In this document: positions 1 to 11,114 of the stretch, one piece after another
How positions within the stretch are numbered: the first letter of the stretch is position 1
Layout: each line of letters starts with the position of its first letter
Origin: Ziziphus jujuba
Lineage: Eukaryota > Streptophyta > Magnoliopsida > Rosales > Rhamnaceae
DNA: 64,000 nucleotides
Reading direction: 5' to 3'
NCBI RefSeq assembly: GCF_031755915.1
Contig: NC_083382.1
Location: forward strand, 10,967,501 to 11,031,500
Program-made: the position numbers and the translations under genes
Notes under the pieces: model-generated
Database searches by the model: none
What the model was told of the DNA's origin: nothing
What the model saw: only the letters and a program-made list of their open reading frames with translations

Positions 1-141
1 ATGGTAATGCTACTTCACACTAAAAACTATCAATTAAAGTTTTACAATTTCTCAAATGCAACAAAGGAAATAGCTAAAAGTACACGTGATATTTCTCCAA
101 TATAGCAAATAACAAATTTCAAACCTCTTGTGTGTTTGGGA

Positions 142-1857
142 CTAGCTCACCGATTTGCTGCAAGTGTTGATACCGTCCTTGCAATCATTAGTGAGATCAT
201 TAAAAGTTTCAATCTGCTTTTTCCCTCTCAAGAACACTTCTGTATCAACTGAAACCCTCATGTAACCATCAAATTCAACCGGAACACCATTGTTTAGTTT
301 CGTTGTTTCAGAGTACCACTCACTGTTCTCATCCCAAAGTTCTTTGTACTCATCAAGGAAATGAGTAGAGTACTTGTCTTTCAAAGGGTCAAAGAAAGAT
401 GTATCAGGTTCATTTGTTGCAATATAAAGGTTCCTGCCATCTTCAATTTTCTCCTGCAAGGTTGAGAGCAGCCTATCAGGCGATGTATCTGTATCAAGGT
501 TGGGCCAGAGCTCCTTGTTCCTTGCCTTATCTCCTCTCACAATATGTACAGAGTCATAATCCCAATTCAATTTTGATGAGATTGCCGACACTATATCCAT
601 CAATCTTCTTGATTTCCATAACAAATGCCAAGGCCGCTGAACAACTGACTCTGTCTCTCCTTCACACACTCTATACCAATAATTATCTGGTTCCACAGAC
701 CCAAACTTCCTCATAATCAAAGTATCTTTGACTTCCATAAGTTTCACAGGTGTGACCCTAAAATCCTCCACAAGATGAAGATTCAGCCCATCTTTCTTCT
801 GCCATTTGTTCCAATCTGACCAAAACTGCCCCTGGTCTAACACAGATGCAGACTCTTTCAAATGTTCAAAATCAAAGTAAAACCTGAAATCTTTCCCTTC
901 CTCGTCCTGGTTGGATGAAGTATATATTGAAGATAGACATATACTCAAATCCATAACCAAAGTTCTGTTCAGATATTGAGCTTCACCCAAAGCACAAAGG
1001 AAACTCCACAAGTAATGGTTCATGCTCTTGCATCTATCTCCACCACCTACATAAATCAAGTACTTACCATGACTAAACGATCCTTCAGACTCAACCACCG
1101 GAAGGGTATCATTCACAATCTCCCCAACAACGGGCAGAGCATTAGCTCCTTCTAGTTTTGCAGGTGTCTTCTCAAACCCTGGCTTCTGATTCCTCTTCCT
1201 CTTCCTCGCATTCCCACCACTGTGGTAATCTCCAATCCCACCTACACTTAGAGTACAATTTGCAGATTTCAAAATCACAAACCTCCGATAATCCTTGTAA
1301 AAAGCAGCAGCTTTCCCTTCTTTAGGCCTAAACCGCCAGGCCATATCGCATGTGCTCTCATTGGATCCACGAACTGGTTTCCCAAACCTATAAAAATGAA
1401 TATCCTTAAACGCTTCTATTGTGGCTGTCATCATCAAATGGAACACTTCTGGGTCCCTACAGTCAATGGGGCTATCCACATTGCCATCACATTCAGAAGG
1501 GTTCGCATCATTAACAACCATGTTTTCGCCTTCGGTTACAGTGGCAACATCGGTTATATTAATGAAAGTAGAGAATGCAGATTGATTGGCAGCCATGAAA
1601 TCCTCACCAGTCCTAACTACAGTGTTATCAGATTTGAAAGTGGCATTGGAGGTGGATGTGAGGAAGGTGGTGATCTTGGTTGTTGGGTGAAACAAAGGAT
1701 CTTCGGGTTCATAAGTAGCAGCAATAATGGTGAAGATCAAGACCCCAAGCACAAAAAGCGTGAAGCAAAGGTTTCCAATCATGGCAAGGGCATGTTGGCC
1801 TAAATTCTCAGGCCGAAAGCTTCCATATCGCGAAAACGAAGTCCGACTACCTAACAT
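142..1857 (-). CDS. O-fucosyltransferase-like type II membrane glycosyltransferase homolog
   Basis: A single 571-codon open frame without coding introns. Residues about 23-47 form one hydrophobic segment after a short Arg/Ser-containing N-terminus, as in Golgi type II glycosyltransferases. A Ser/Thr/Asn-rich stem with several N-glycosylation sequons follows. The C-terminal half (from about residue 265, 'YLIYVGGGDRCKSMNHYLW') resembles the plant protein pair At2g04280/At4g12700, once described as calcium-ion-binding and now placed near O-fucosyltransferase-like proteins. The family assignment is from remembered similarity. The acceptor substrate is unknown and I identified no catalytic residue. 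The start is the first ATG of the frame and lies 28 bases after a 5' leader splice acceptor. A basic patch (RKRKR) near residue 215 splits the stem from the presumed catalytic part. It points away from the neighbouring ARM gene's 3' end, with an unremarkable 2.4-kb spacer. Confidence 0.83.
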   Translation of the reverse strand: MLGSRTSFSRYGSFRPENLGQHALAMIGNLCFTLFVLGVLIFTIIAATYEPEDPLFHPTTKITTFLTSTSNATFKSDNTVVRTGEDFMAANQSAFSTFINITDVATVTEGENMVVNDANPSECDGNVDSPIDCRDPEVFHLMMTATIEAFKDIHFYRFGKPVRGSNESTCDMAWRFRPKEGKAAAFYKDYRRFVILKSANCTLSVGGIGDYHSGGNARKRKRNQKPGFEKTPAKLEGANALPVVGEIVNDTLPVVESEGSFSHGKYLIYVGGGDRCKSMNHYLWSFLCALGEAQYLNRTLVMDLSICLSSIYTSSNQDEEGKDFRFYFDFEHLKESASVLDQGQFWSDWNKWQKKDGLNLHLVEDFRVTPVKLMEVKDTLIMRKFGSVEPDNYWYRVCEGETESVVQRPWHLLWKSRRLMDIVSAISSKLNWDYDSVHIVRGDKARNKELWPNLDTDTSPDRLLSTLQEKIEDGRNLYIATNEPDTSFFDPLKDKYSTHFLDEYKELWDENSEWYSETTKLNNGVPVEFDGYMRVSVDTEVFLRGKKQIETFNDLTNDCKDGINTCSKSVS

Positions 1858-2345
1858 TATTCTACACCACCCAGAAAGCCTACCCTACAATCAAAATGAA
1901 CAATACTCAGATAACCAAAACGTCAAATAAGCACCACAAAAAAAAAAAAAACAAAGAATTGAACAACTAATTCAAGGTTTTCAGATTTGGGTTTGTCCAA
2001 AAAAAAAAAAAAATGGCGATTTTATTCTATTTTCAGCTTAATTTTCCCAGATCTTGAACAAGTAAAATACAAAGTCCCTTGAGATCTAAGAACTAAAACC
2101 AATGTGCTCAAAACAAACAAAATTAACAGAAAAATATAATTCCCAAATATAAAATCAATGAAAATCTGAAGCTCTCAAACTAAAGATTCATAAATTTCTT
2201 ACCTTTTTCTTTTTTTCTTTTTCCTATCACATGAAAAGCCAAGCAACAATCTTTAGAAAACCAGTAAAGGGGTTAGACGGTGTGAGTGAGAGAGAGAGAG
2301 TATGAGCTGGGGCAGAGCTTGCTAGAAATCTGAGAGTCTGTGATT
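1858..2345 (-). promoter_or_regulatory. 5' leader with a leader intron (O-fucosyltransferase-like gene)
   Basis: On the minus strand a good donor (AAAG|GTAAG, exon end 2203) and an acceptor (TTGTAG|GG, exon resumes at 1884) bound a T-rich intron at 1885-2202. It sits just upstream of the start codon, so the gene probably has a non-coding first exon between 2203 and about 2340. A short GA run lies at about 2288-2300. The call rests on splice consensus and position only. Confidence 0.55.
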
Positions 2346-4287
2346 AAAAAAATATTTTTTTTTTTATAGTCAAAAAAATGGGCCATGATGATTAAACTAC
2401 ATAGGGCAATTCCTAGAGTGAGCTGTGAGCAGTGAGCGATATGCGCATTACCAGCTGTGTGATTTCTTCCACGTTGAGGATGAGACTACGTGGATGAAGA
2501 TATACGACAGCTTTGTGGGTCGCTGTTGTTTTAGTAATCTACTTTTTTTTGTCTTTGTTTGGATTCAGAAAAATATTTTTATGTGAAATATGTCAACTTT
2601 CAATGCTTATTGTGAGGACACCGACAGTGGCAAATATGTAAATTGCTGCGTTTAGCTTCACTGAAGATTTTTGCTCAATTTAGCCTTATGAAATTTCAAA
2701 AAAGCATCATTAATGTTGTTGTTGTCTTTTTTTTTTTATTTTTTAATGTTATGTGATTTGGAAAGATGTTGGCAGTGAAAGCATTGACAGCCCAACCACC
2801 TATTTTTCTTTCCTTTGTCTATCTAATAAAATTTTGTCTTTCTCATTATATATATTCATGGTGTCAATATGTTTAGAACCTTTTAATTCCAACACTATGA
2901 TTATGTGCCAGAATATTGTCTTCATATAATTACAATAAAAAAAATACCATTTTACTTGAAATTTGAGTTGAAATATCAAACAAAGACTGTCTTCTTGTTT
3001 ATTTGAAAACACCCTTCTAACCTTAATGAGAGTCTATTAATACTTTTTTTCTTCATTGAATGTGACAATTCGAGGTGCTGTGGTTATTTATATAGATCCT
3101 TTGGCAACAAGGCTCTTATCCACGCTCTCTGAAAAATTAAATCTAAAATCAATTTATTACGACATATAAATAATTTATCATTTATATTTTAATTTATTAC
3201 AGATGGTAATTATATTTTTTCTTATATTAGTGAGAAGTAAGCAGTTCATCTGGATTTTAATTTTTATCCAGATGTTATGCAATAAAATTTTAAATTTTTT
3301 ATCATTTACAATAATTTTCTCTTCTTCATGTCTCCAAACCAAACCATGGCAATTTCATATCTCTTTGGTATTTTGAATCCAAAAATTCGTAAACGTGGAT
3401 ATAAATAACAAAGACACACCAATTGAGTCAATTTCATTTTCATTTCCTTTGAAAAGATATTTAAGGGAATTGTACTTCCATCTGGCTGAGAGATGGATTC
3501 TGCATGATTTTTTATTCTGTAAAGTGTAAACTAGGGAAGAGCATGCACTTTGGTTTTAATTGCTAATGTCAAAGTACTTTTGAGGGAATGATATATGATG
3601 CTATGGGATTTTTAACCTAGAAACCTCTCGGAGTGGATTAGATAGATAGTTTTCTCTTGGAAAAGCAGCTGAAATTCTTATTTTCATCCAGAGAAAAAAG
3701 AAAAAAAAAAAAAGGAAACTGATCAGGAACACCAACTATTCTTACCTTTCAAAAGCATCTCGGTTTTGAGTGTTGTTCATGATGGCATTCCCATACCAAA
3801 AGCATCATCAACATATCACTTATTGGCAGGGTCATACAAATAGTACAGTATCTATTATCTTTCAACAACAAACTCAAAAAGGTACTGGAAAGAAGGGGGA
3901 CCGAGGGCTAAAGCATACAAAGTGGTCCTAGAACAAAATGCCCTTTAGCCACATGATAATGGATTTCCAGCGTGCCATGTAAGAGCAAAAAATCTTTATA
4001 CTTGGTAGAAAGTAGATAATTGAAGTGGTAACTTGGTAAGATCACTCTTCTGAAATTGTGATCAAAAGCAATGTACATGTAAATTAGCATTAGAAAGATT
4101 TTTTTTTTTTTTTTTTTTAATATATACATACATGCCCCAAAAGCAAGTTCTTCCCTCTAAGAAGTTGACTCCAGTCATTTCTGCACATTTTGTGTGGTAA
4201 TTTTAGATGAGATTAGAGTTTCAACTGGCCAAACAAAACTGGGATTCAGATTAAGACTCTAATCTCCAGTTTCTCATGTCTCGTCAA
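2346..4287. other. Intergenic DNA, no gene seen
   Basis: AT-rich sequence between the O-fucosyltransferase-like promoter and the 3' end of the ARM gene. It holds an A/T homopolymer (T run near 4100-4118) and short open frames with no family resemblance or codon bias. The 3' UTR of the ARM gene should occupy the right end (about 4100-4287). Confidence 0.5.
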
Positions 4288-6776
4288 TCACGTGGATGGA
4301 ATTTTGGAAGGGGTGCAGGATGCAGCTCTATGCTGGATGCGTCTCATGCTATGCTCCATACTTCTTTGAACCATGTCTTGCAGTAACCTCTTTGCAGTTT
4401 CAGCAGCTTTATCTGCTCCATCAACTCTTGCAGCAATGTCATAAACAATTCTCTCCAGAACCGATGATGCTAATCCCTTTTCCTGAGGCGAATCTCTAAG
4501 CAAATCCAAAAGTGTGCGAGCTCTCTCCTGGGCTTCAGCTGTGCCCTCTACTGTCAGCCTCAGAAGACCTGGGATTGCACCTTCTTTTAGAATGAGTTCC
4601 CTGTATTTATCACGGCAGCTCTGACATAAAGAAAGCAAAGCTCCAACTGCATGTTCAGTGCTGACAAGGGATCCATCTTCAACGGTCTCTACTAATGTCA
4701 GTATCCCACCATCTGCGTTTGAAATTGCAGTTCTCCCTTCTTCAGAATTAGAAAGTATTTCAAGTAAGGCTGTAGTTTTTTCAGCAAATTTGGAATACTT
4801 CTTGCATTCTTTGAGGAGGTTGATAAGAGGTGGAACCGCTCTAGCATCAATAAGTGGAATTGAATTCTCTTTGCAGGTAGAGAGATTATGTAGAGCTGTC
4901 ACGGCGTCAACTTTTCCTTGAAGACTACCAGAGCTAAGGATCTGAACCAGAAGAGGTGCAGCTCCAGATGCTGCAATCGCTGGCCTGTTGGATGCAGCAG
5001 TTGAGAGGGTTAAGATTGCTGCAGTAGCTAGTTCCCTTAAACTACTGGTTTGGAACTTCAGTAGCTCTACAAGGTGGGGAATGGCCCCCTCTGACACAAT
5101 CTTGATCTTGTTCCTATGAACATCAAACAACCAAATGAGATATGCAGACAGTTTTATACAAATGATAGATTTCTGAAACAACAGATCTAAGAAAGCCAAT
5201 GAACAAAAAATGGCAACAAAGAACAAAACCAGAAGAACAACATAACAATCAATACATAAGAAGCCCATGTATGGTAACCTGAACCCATTTTACTTGTAAA
5301 AACCATTGACCATAAAACAGAACCACATGTCCTATGGTGCAGGAGGACCCTTTAGTGCAAAGGGAAAAAATGCAATGTCAGGTTTTCCTCTCACCAGACT
5401 TATTGTGCAGCACTAGGAGGGTTAGCCCCAATTCAGCCACTTGATCCCAAAAAATTAAGACAATTAAACGTCAACAAGCCTCTCTTTGCCAAAAAATAAA
5501 GACGTTTGGTAACTAACATAATTCGTACTTAATTCGTACCATGGCATCATTCAACAGGAGTTGTCTAGGCTTGTGTGCAGCTTTAGGTTACTAACCAACT
5601 TTCCAGACCTTACATCTGAATTCTCAGCATTATGAAACAAGTCCTCTATTAAAAACCTGAACTTTTTGCAGTACTGAGGAGAGGATAATAATTAAACCCC
5701 ATTGCTTCTGCCAAAGCATGAACCATGCGAGTAAAGTAAAATGGTCAAAAAAGCGTTTCTTTTCTTAAACAGGCCTAGCTATGCTAAAGCAACTTTTCTT
5801 TTCTTTCCCCCAGAATCTTCACCATTTTTGAATGAGGAGCTAATATTTGTTCTCAATCAAGGTTAATACAACTATTAAAGCAATTTTTGTTAACAAGAAT
5901 CTCAAAATCACAATAACAGAAACAAAGGATTTTATCTCTTTCCTTGCATTGAGCAACAAGTAGAAAAGGAAATGATTTCACATAGTTTAGACTGTGATTT
6001 AAAAATTTAATTAAAAAAAAATTTGCATGAAGAGGCTCCCTGAAGAAAACCCCAGATGAGTCTGTTTGGTTCCCCAGAAACCTGAAGAAAGTTTCTTTTA
6101 CTTTGGTTTCAGAGAAACAACCAAATTATTACTGATTTATTTTCCCATAGAATTGAAATATCAGAATAAAAACAAAGACCCAAATTAACAAAAAAGAAAA
6201 AAAAAAAAATCCCAGATTGCCAAATTCTCTTCCTGTCCTAAAATTTCAAAGTAAATGAAAATCATCTTTATCGAAGCTATACAAGAAAAGGGGTTTCACC
6301 GTGCTAACAGGCAGAGAAATTACACAAACAAAGCAGAAGAAAAGCGACAAACCTTTCGTTTCGGGCGGCGAGATTGAGAAGAGCGAGGAGAGAGGCTTCG
6401 CGGGCATCAGGGTTAGACGAAACGAGCATCGAAACCAGTGGCTGAATCACACCCGCCGCACCCAACTTCGAGCGGGTCTTCACAGACGAAAACGAAAACG
6501 AAGAAGAAGATGAAGATGAAGAAGACGAAGAAGAACAAGAAGAAGAAGAAGATGAAGAAGACGAAGAAGAAGGCCTTCTGACTAGCTTCCTAATATCCCT
6601 CGCTGCTTGTATCTTGGCATCCAGATCACCATGGATGAGCTTCGAAGAAATTTCAAGTATTTGGGTCTGCTTTCTTTGGCTCCAAATCTCCTCCTCTTTC
6701 CTTTGCTTCGCTGCAGCAGCAGCAGCTGCTTCTTCTTCTTCTTCTTCTGCTACTGCCATCTCTTCCTCTTCCTGTC

Positions 6777-6780
<4 letters not shown>
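4288..6780 (-). CDS. ARM-repeat protein (U-box-less PUB4-like), two exons
   Basis: Exons are 6780-6353 and 5113-4288, joined across a 1,239-bp intron (donor AAAG|GTTTGT, acceptor TCATAG|GAAC) so that ...AARNER runs into NKIKIVSEGAIPHLVELL. The product is 417 aa. It begins with a Glu/Ala-rich segment, has a helix-forming stretch at 30-68, then a poly-Ser tract (about 71-99). From about residue 105 there are tandem armadillo repeats (for example GAIPHLVELLKFQTSSLRE, GAAPLLVQILSSGSLQGKV, GAIPGLLRLTVEGTAEAQE). It resembles the small plant ARM proteins related to U-box ligases (At4g12710, At3g01400 type) but carries no U-box, so it is probably a protein-interaction scaffold and not a ligase. The C-terminus is basic. 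In Arabidopsis, as I remember it, At4g12700 and At4g12710 are also neighbours, matching this gene and the one before it. Confidence 0.9.
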
Positions 6781-6811
<31 letters not shown>

Positions 6812-6812
6812 C
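6781..6812. repeat. (CT)n microsatellite in the ARM gene 5' leader
   Basis: About 14 uninterrupted CT units directly upstream of the ARM gene start codon (GA repeat on the transcribed strand). Pyrimidine/purine dinucleotide tracts in plant 5' leaders are common and length-polymorphic. Confidence 0.85.
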
Positions 6813-6938
6813 CCTACTGCTTTGGGTTTTCCTTTCTTTTTCTGTTTTTATCTTTCGCAGGGAATTTTCTCTTTTGTCTTTGGATTTTTCTCGTATTTTC
6901 TCTTCATTTCCTTAAAATCAGGAAAATGAAGAAACAAA

Positions 6939-6970
<32 letters not shown>

Positions 6971-9900
6971 TAATAAATTTTCTTTTAAACCAGGGTTTTT
7001 TAATCACTTGGAACTATTTTTTTTTTCGATCAATTTAATTTATGAATCCCCCCCTCCAAAAAAAAAAAAAAAAAAAAAAACACACAGATAAGATAAGGTT
7101 TCATTTAAGAAAAATAAATATGTAATGTGAGGAAATTTGAAAGAAATTAAATTTTGTCAACATATTTTGATTTTATTATAATCTTATCTTTATATAACAA
7201 AGCCAATTATTTATAATAATTAAAAATGGATTATATAAAACATTTGGAATACCTGGGAATTTGGGTGTTAAATGTGGCATTTAGATTCTGGTATCAACAA
7301 AGAATATAAAGAGGAAAAACAAACAAGTTGAGTCAGGACAAACACAAAAACACACAACATTATTATACCCATTATTACTTTATCCGCTCTGCTCTGTCTC
7401 CAATGGAAAATGAATGAATTTACATTGGACTTTTTTGCTATGGAAAATGAATTGTCATTTGTTTTTCATTTCTTTAACATTCTGTTCTCTTCTTTTTGTA
7501 CCTATGTAACTTTGACTAAAAACTTGTACAAAATCCAATTTGGGGACCAGTTTTAACATGCAATTGCTTGTTTTATATTCAGTTTTATAATGCAACTTGT
7601 ACAAAAATGCAATTTGGGGACCAATTTTAAGATTTAAATGGATGTGTATACAATTTTGGAGATGAATTGCACAGAATGATTTAAAGGAGAAAAAAAAAAA
7701 ATAGAGAAAGAAACCCTTGTTAAAATTTGAAAATGCATGACTAAAATTAAAAAGATATGAAGGAAATAAAGTTGTGTTAAAAAATATAAAAAATGAAATG
7801 GAAAAAATTAAGATATATATATATATATATATATGCAAAAACATAACGAGAAAAAAGACATACAAGAGCTAAAAATTAAAGAAAAAAGAAGAAGAAAAGT
7901 ATGAGCAAGGCTTAAAAAAAATCATAAAAAACCGTGGAAATTTCACATAAATTGTATTCGTTTAATTGTTTTTGGCAAGTAGAAAGGAAATTATATTTTA
8001 AATGAAAATTAGTAAAATTTTTATAATTCACCGAACTTTTCAATAATTTTCTATAATTTTCATTAAAATTTTTGTTATAATATCCACGTAAATTCATTCA
8101 CAATTTAGTTAAAAAAAATATACAATTTTCATGTAAGTTATTAAAATTTTCATAGAATTTTTGAAAATATTTATTAAATTTAGTTTTTATAAAAATTTTT
8201 TGATCAATTAACTTTATTGATAGTTTATTATTTTAACTTTTAATTGCCTTACAAAAATTAACCAAATAAAAATAATTCATATTTAATAAATAATATTCAA
8301 AATTTTATCAAATAAGTCGGCCTATCTCATTTCTAGGAAGAAATTGATGTAACCTACCTATCCATTATTATATTCTCTTCACAATAATAAAATTAATATT
8401 TGTATAATATTATAAAATAAATAAAAATTAAAATATAGATAAAAATTGAAAGATATAGCTGGATTGTATTCCTTGCAAATTAAACCACTAGAGAATAATA
8501 GTTGTGGATACAATCAATTCATATCTAATAATGATCACCATAAAAAATAATCATATTTAATATAATATTTATATGATTGACATATTAACAATTATATGTA
8601 AAATTATTAAAAAAATTATTATTTTTATAATTATTTAACATTTTAATATAAAAATAAAGAAGGGACTAACAATTTTTAACCATCTAGAATTTTATATACT
8701 ATTAAAATAATATTTATAAAATATAATATAATTATAAAAATTGTACTATATATTTTAATTAATAAATAATTTTATTAAATATGTATTTTTTATATTTTTT
8801 TATTAATAATATTATATTTATAACTATTAATGTTTATTATAAATCGATTAATTTAAAAAAAATATAAAATCTATTTAATATTTTTACAATTTTCATGATC
8901 AATTTAACAATTAATTGACTAAATAAATTAATTTTTAAAATTTTAATAAAGTTTCTATTTAAAAAAATAAATTTTAAACATTATTCTTTACAAAAATTTT
9001 ATTGATAATTTATAAATTTTTTATAAATATTTTTATATTTTAAATTTTTGATATTTTTACTATAAATATAAGTTAAAAAAAAATTTGGCAAAAATTAAAA
9101 TGCATTAGTAAATTTTTTTTTTTTTTTTTTTTGGCACTAATACTTCTAAACTTTGCAGTCATCACCAATGCCTCTTAAACTATTAAACACGTTGGAGACA
9201 CAGTTGTGAATTTTCATAAACTTTCGGAACATGGGCGGAGGTGGGCCTAGGTTTAGTTATAGTTTGGGCTTTATCATACCCAATTTTTTTTTATTGTTTT
9301 TTATTTTTTAATAATTTGAATTTAATATTATTAAATAATTTAAACTAAATAATCATAAAAATAAACTTAAAATATGATTAATTATAATAATAATAAATAT
9401 TAAAAATTACATTTAAAAATTATACTCATATATATGGTTTGTTTGATTCAGTTTGATTTTGGTAAAAAAGTTGCTCAAATTCAATCAAATCGAACCCCAA
9501 AAAAAAAAAAAAAAGAAAAAAAAAAAAAAGGGAAATCGATTTGATTAGTCCAATTCGATTTATGTCCACCCTAGACGCATAAATATAAAATGTAAAAGGC
9601 AAACTCTATATTGATGCAAAATTCAAAAAAGCGTAGATGAAAGTTACTCTTATAGGTAAAAAGGAGTGTATGACTTGTACGAGTATAGGAAAGAGAAGTG
9701 AACTTTCCTCCTCTGTCAAAATTTCAGCTAATTGTCGATGTACACCGACTCTTAAAAGCCAATTTCCGGAAAGTGACATATGATATAGCACCAACCACTT
9801 AGAATATGCCACATAATTTTATTAAAAAATAACATCCTTAAGTTAGGCTCTCTAATAAGTTATGAATAACCGTTTCGAAATCAAAAATTTTCACGTTCGA

Positions 9901-10434
9901 ACTGGAGGGAACCAAAACAAATAGCTCTATTTATCTGAACGATCAGCTGACCTTTTTTTACACGTGTTGGAACTTGAGGCAAATGGACGGTCTTGATTGC
10001 TTCATGGAACACCGCATGCGCATGATATACAAGTCCCTCCGTAGCTTTCTTTACTTCCCTCACTCAACTTGGCCTGCAAGTTTCATGTGCGCTTCTTTCT
10101 TCATCGTCCTGGAGCTCTTCCCAAAAGTTTTTTAAATTTTCTCTTGTAAGATTCTCGAGAAAATTGATTCAGATAAATTTTCTTAGATTTTGATAACGAT
10201 CAGGTTGTGACTATTTATTTATTATTATATAAATTCTTTGTCGATTTTGTTTTTGAAATGCATTCGGTTATTTAATGACGTTTCGGATAATGAAGACTAG
10301 CAAAGAGGAGGAGAAGGCGTTGTTTTCTGCTTTAAATTTGTCGTTTTGGAGCTGGCTGAGTCTGACTACTTCGCCATCGTTGATTCACAGACACCTCAAC
10401 ATCGGAGGCACTATCAAGTAGTCCGAAAAGCGTG
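6813..10434. other. Long AT-rich intergenic region
   Basis: It holds an (ATA)n run at about 6940-6968, an A run at about 7058-7080, an (AT)n run at about 7815-7833 and, from about 7990 to 9120, sequence that is almost pure A/T with many short self-complementary stretches and no coding signal. Part of 7220-7530 is repeated at 12240-12490. The stretch 10080-10434 is less AT-rich and is the likely promoter and leader of the small gene at 10435. Confidence 0.6.
7220..7530 (+). repeat. Dispersed direct repeat, copy 1
   Basis: It shares ordered blocks with 12240-12490 in the same orientation: GGATTATAT(A/G)AAACATTTGGAA, AACAAACAAGTTGAGTCAG, CTCCAATGGAAAATGAATGA and CTAAAAACTT. Spacers are diverged. 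Identity is clear but imperfect, so the duplication is old. Confidence 0.75.
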
Positions 10435-11114
10435 ATGGAGAAGAAGACAAGCACCGAACATAATGATCATAAAAAAATCAGCAGCAAAGAAGTCCAAGAG
10501 GTCCGGTTCGTTAACGAATGTCTTAGACTTGAGAATGCCGAACTCTGCAACAAGATTGAACACCTTCGACGCGAGAATGCCGAACTTCGATCCACCATTG
10601 CTGAGGTCTTGAAACTCCTCTCTTCACACCGCCTCAACATCATCGGAGACAATACCGCCGTAATTGATGATAGTCACGGCTCCGAAGACGAACAAGTATT
10701 CTCCAACATCACTCCAACGAGCGTGGTGGTTATTGACGGCCTAAGCCGTACCTCCACCAGAACTCGACCACAGGTCCCGAGTCCACTCGTTTCCGGAACG
10801 GTGAGTTTCGTAAACAAACAGACCGAATCGATCTTTTTAATTTTTTTTTAACTTTTTGTGCTTAAATTTACATAATATTCATTAAAAAAAATAATAACAA
10901 ATAAAATATTAAATTTGGTATTGTTGGTTTTTGTTAATGTGCTATGGAGGTGGTGCAGCAGCAAAGGGTGTATGTGGCAGCTGGGTGTGGAGGGAAGAAG
11001 AGAGATCAGGAAAAAGGCTATGGAGTGCTGAAGAATGTGCAACGTCCAAAATCCTCTTTTGCTTACGTGGTCACTGACCCTAATTTTAGAAGCAAATATT
11101 TGCTCGATGCATAG
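10435..11114 (+). CDS. Small coiled-coil protein, two exons, family not recognised
   Basis: Exon 1 is 10435-10800 (donor AACG|GTGAGT) and exon 2 is 10959-11114 (acceptor GTGCAG|CAGC). Both are phase 0 and give 173 aa. Residues about 20-65 form a charged leucine-zipper-like helix (ECLRLENAELCNKIEHLRRE, then ENAELRSTIAEVLKLL). The C-terminal exon reads QQRVYVAAGCGGKKRDQ... and ends in a Tyr/Phe-rich tail. The coiled coil followed by a QRVYV...GGKK block recalls the N-terminal region of plant tandem-CCCH proteins of the C3H14/C3H15 kind, but no CCCH fingers follow. If related, it is a truncated or decayed relative. A GTG codon three bases upstream is in frame, but the ATG at 10435 is the natural start. 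Function unknown; consistent phase and clean splice sites are the main support that it is a gene. Confidence 0.55.

Noticed and set aside
1396..1803. Plus-strand open frame of 135 codons opposite gene 1
   Set aside because: Antisense shadow of the O-fucosyltransferase-like coding sequence, with no similarity or splice support.
7990..9120. Nearly pure A/T block considered as a degraded transposon, origin or scaffold-attachment region
   Set aside because: No ends, target duplication, coding remnant or specific motif supports any of these; base composition alone is not evidence.
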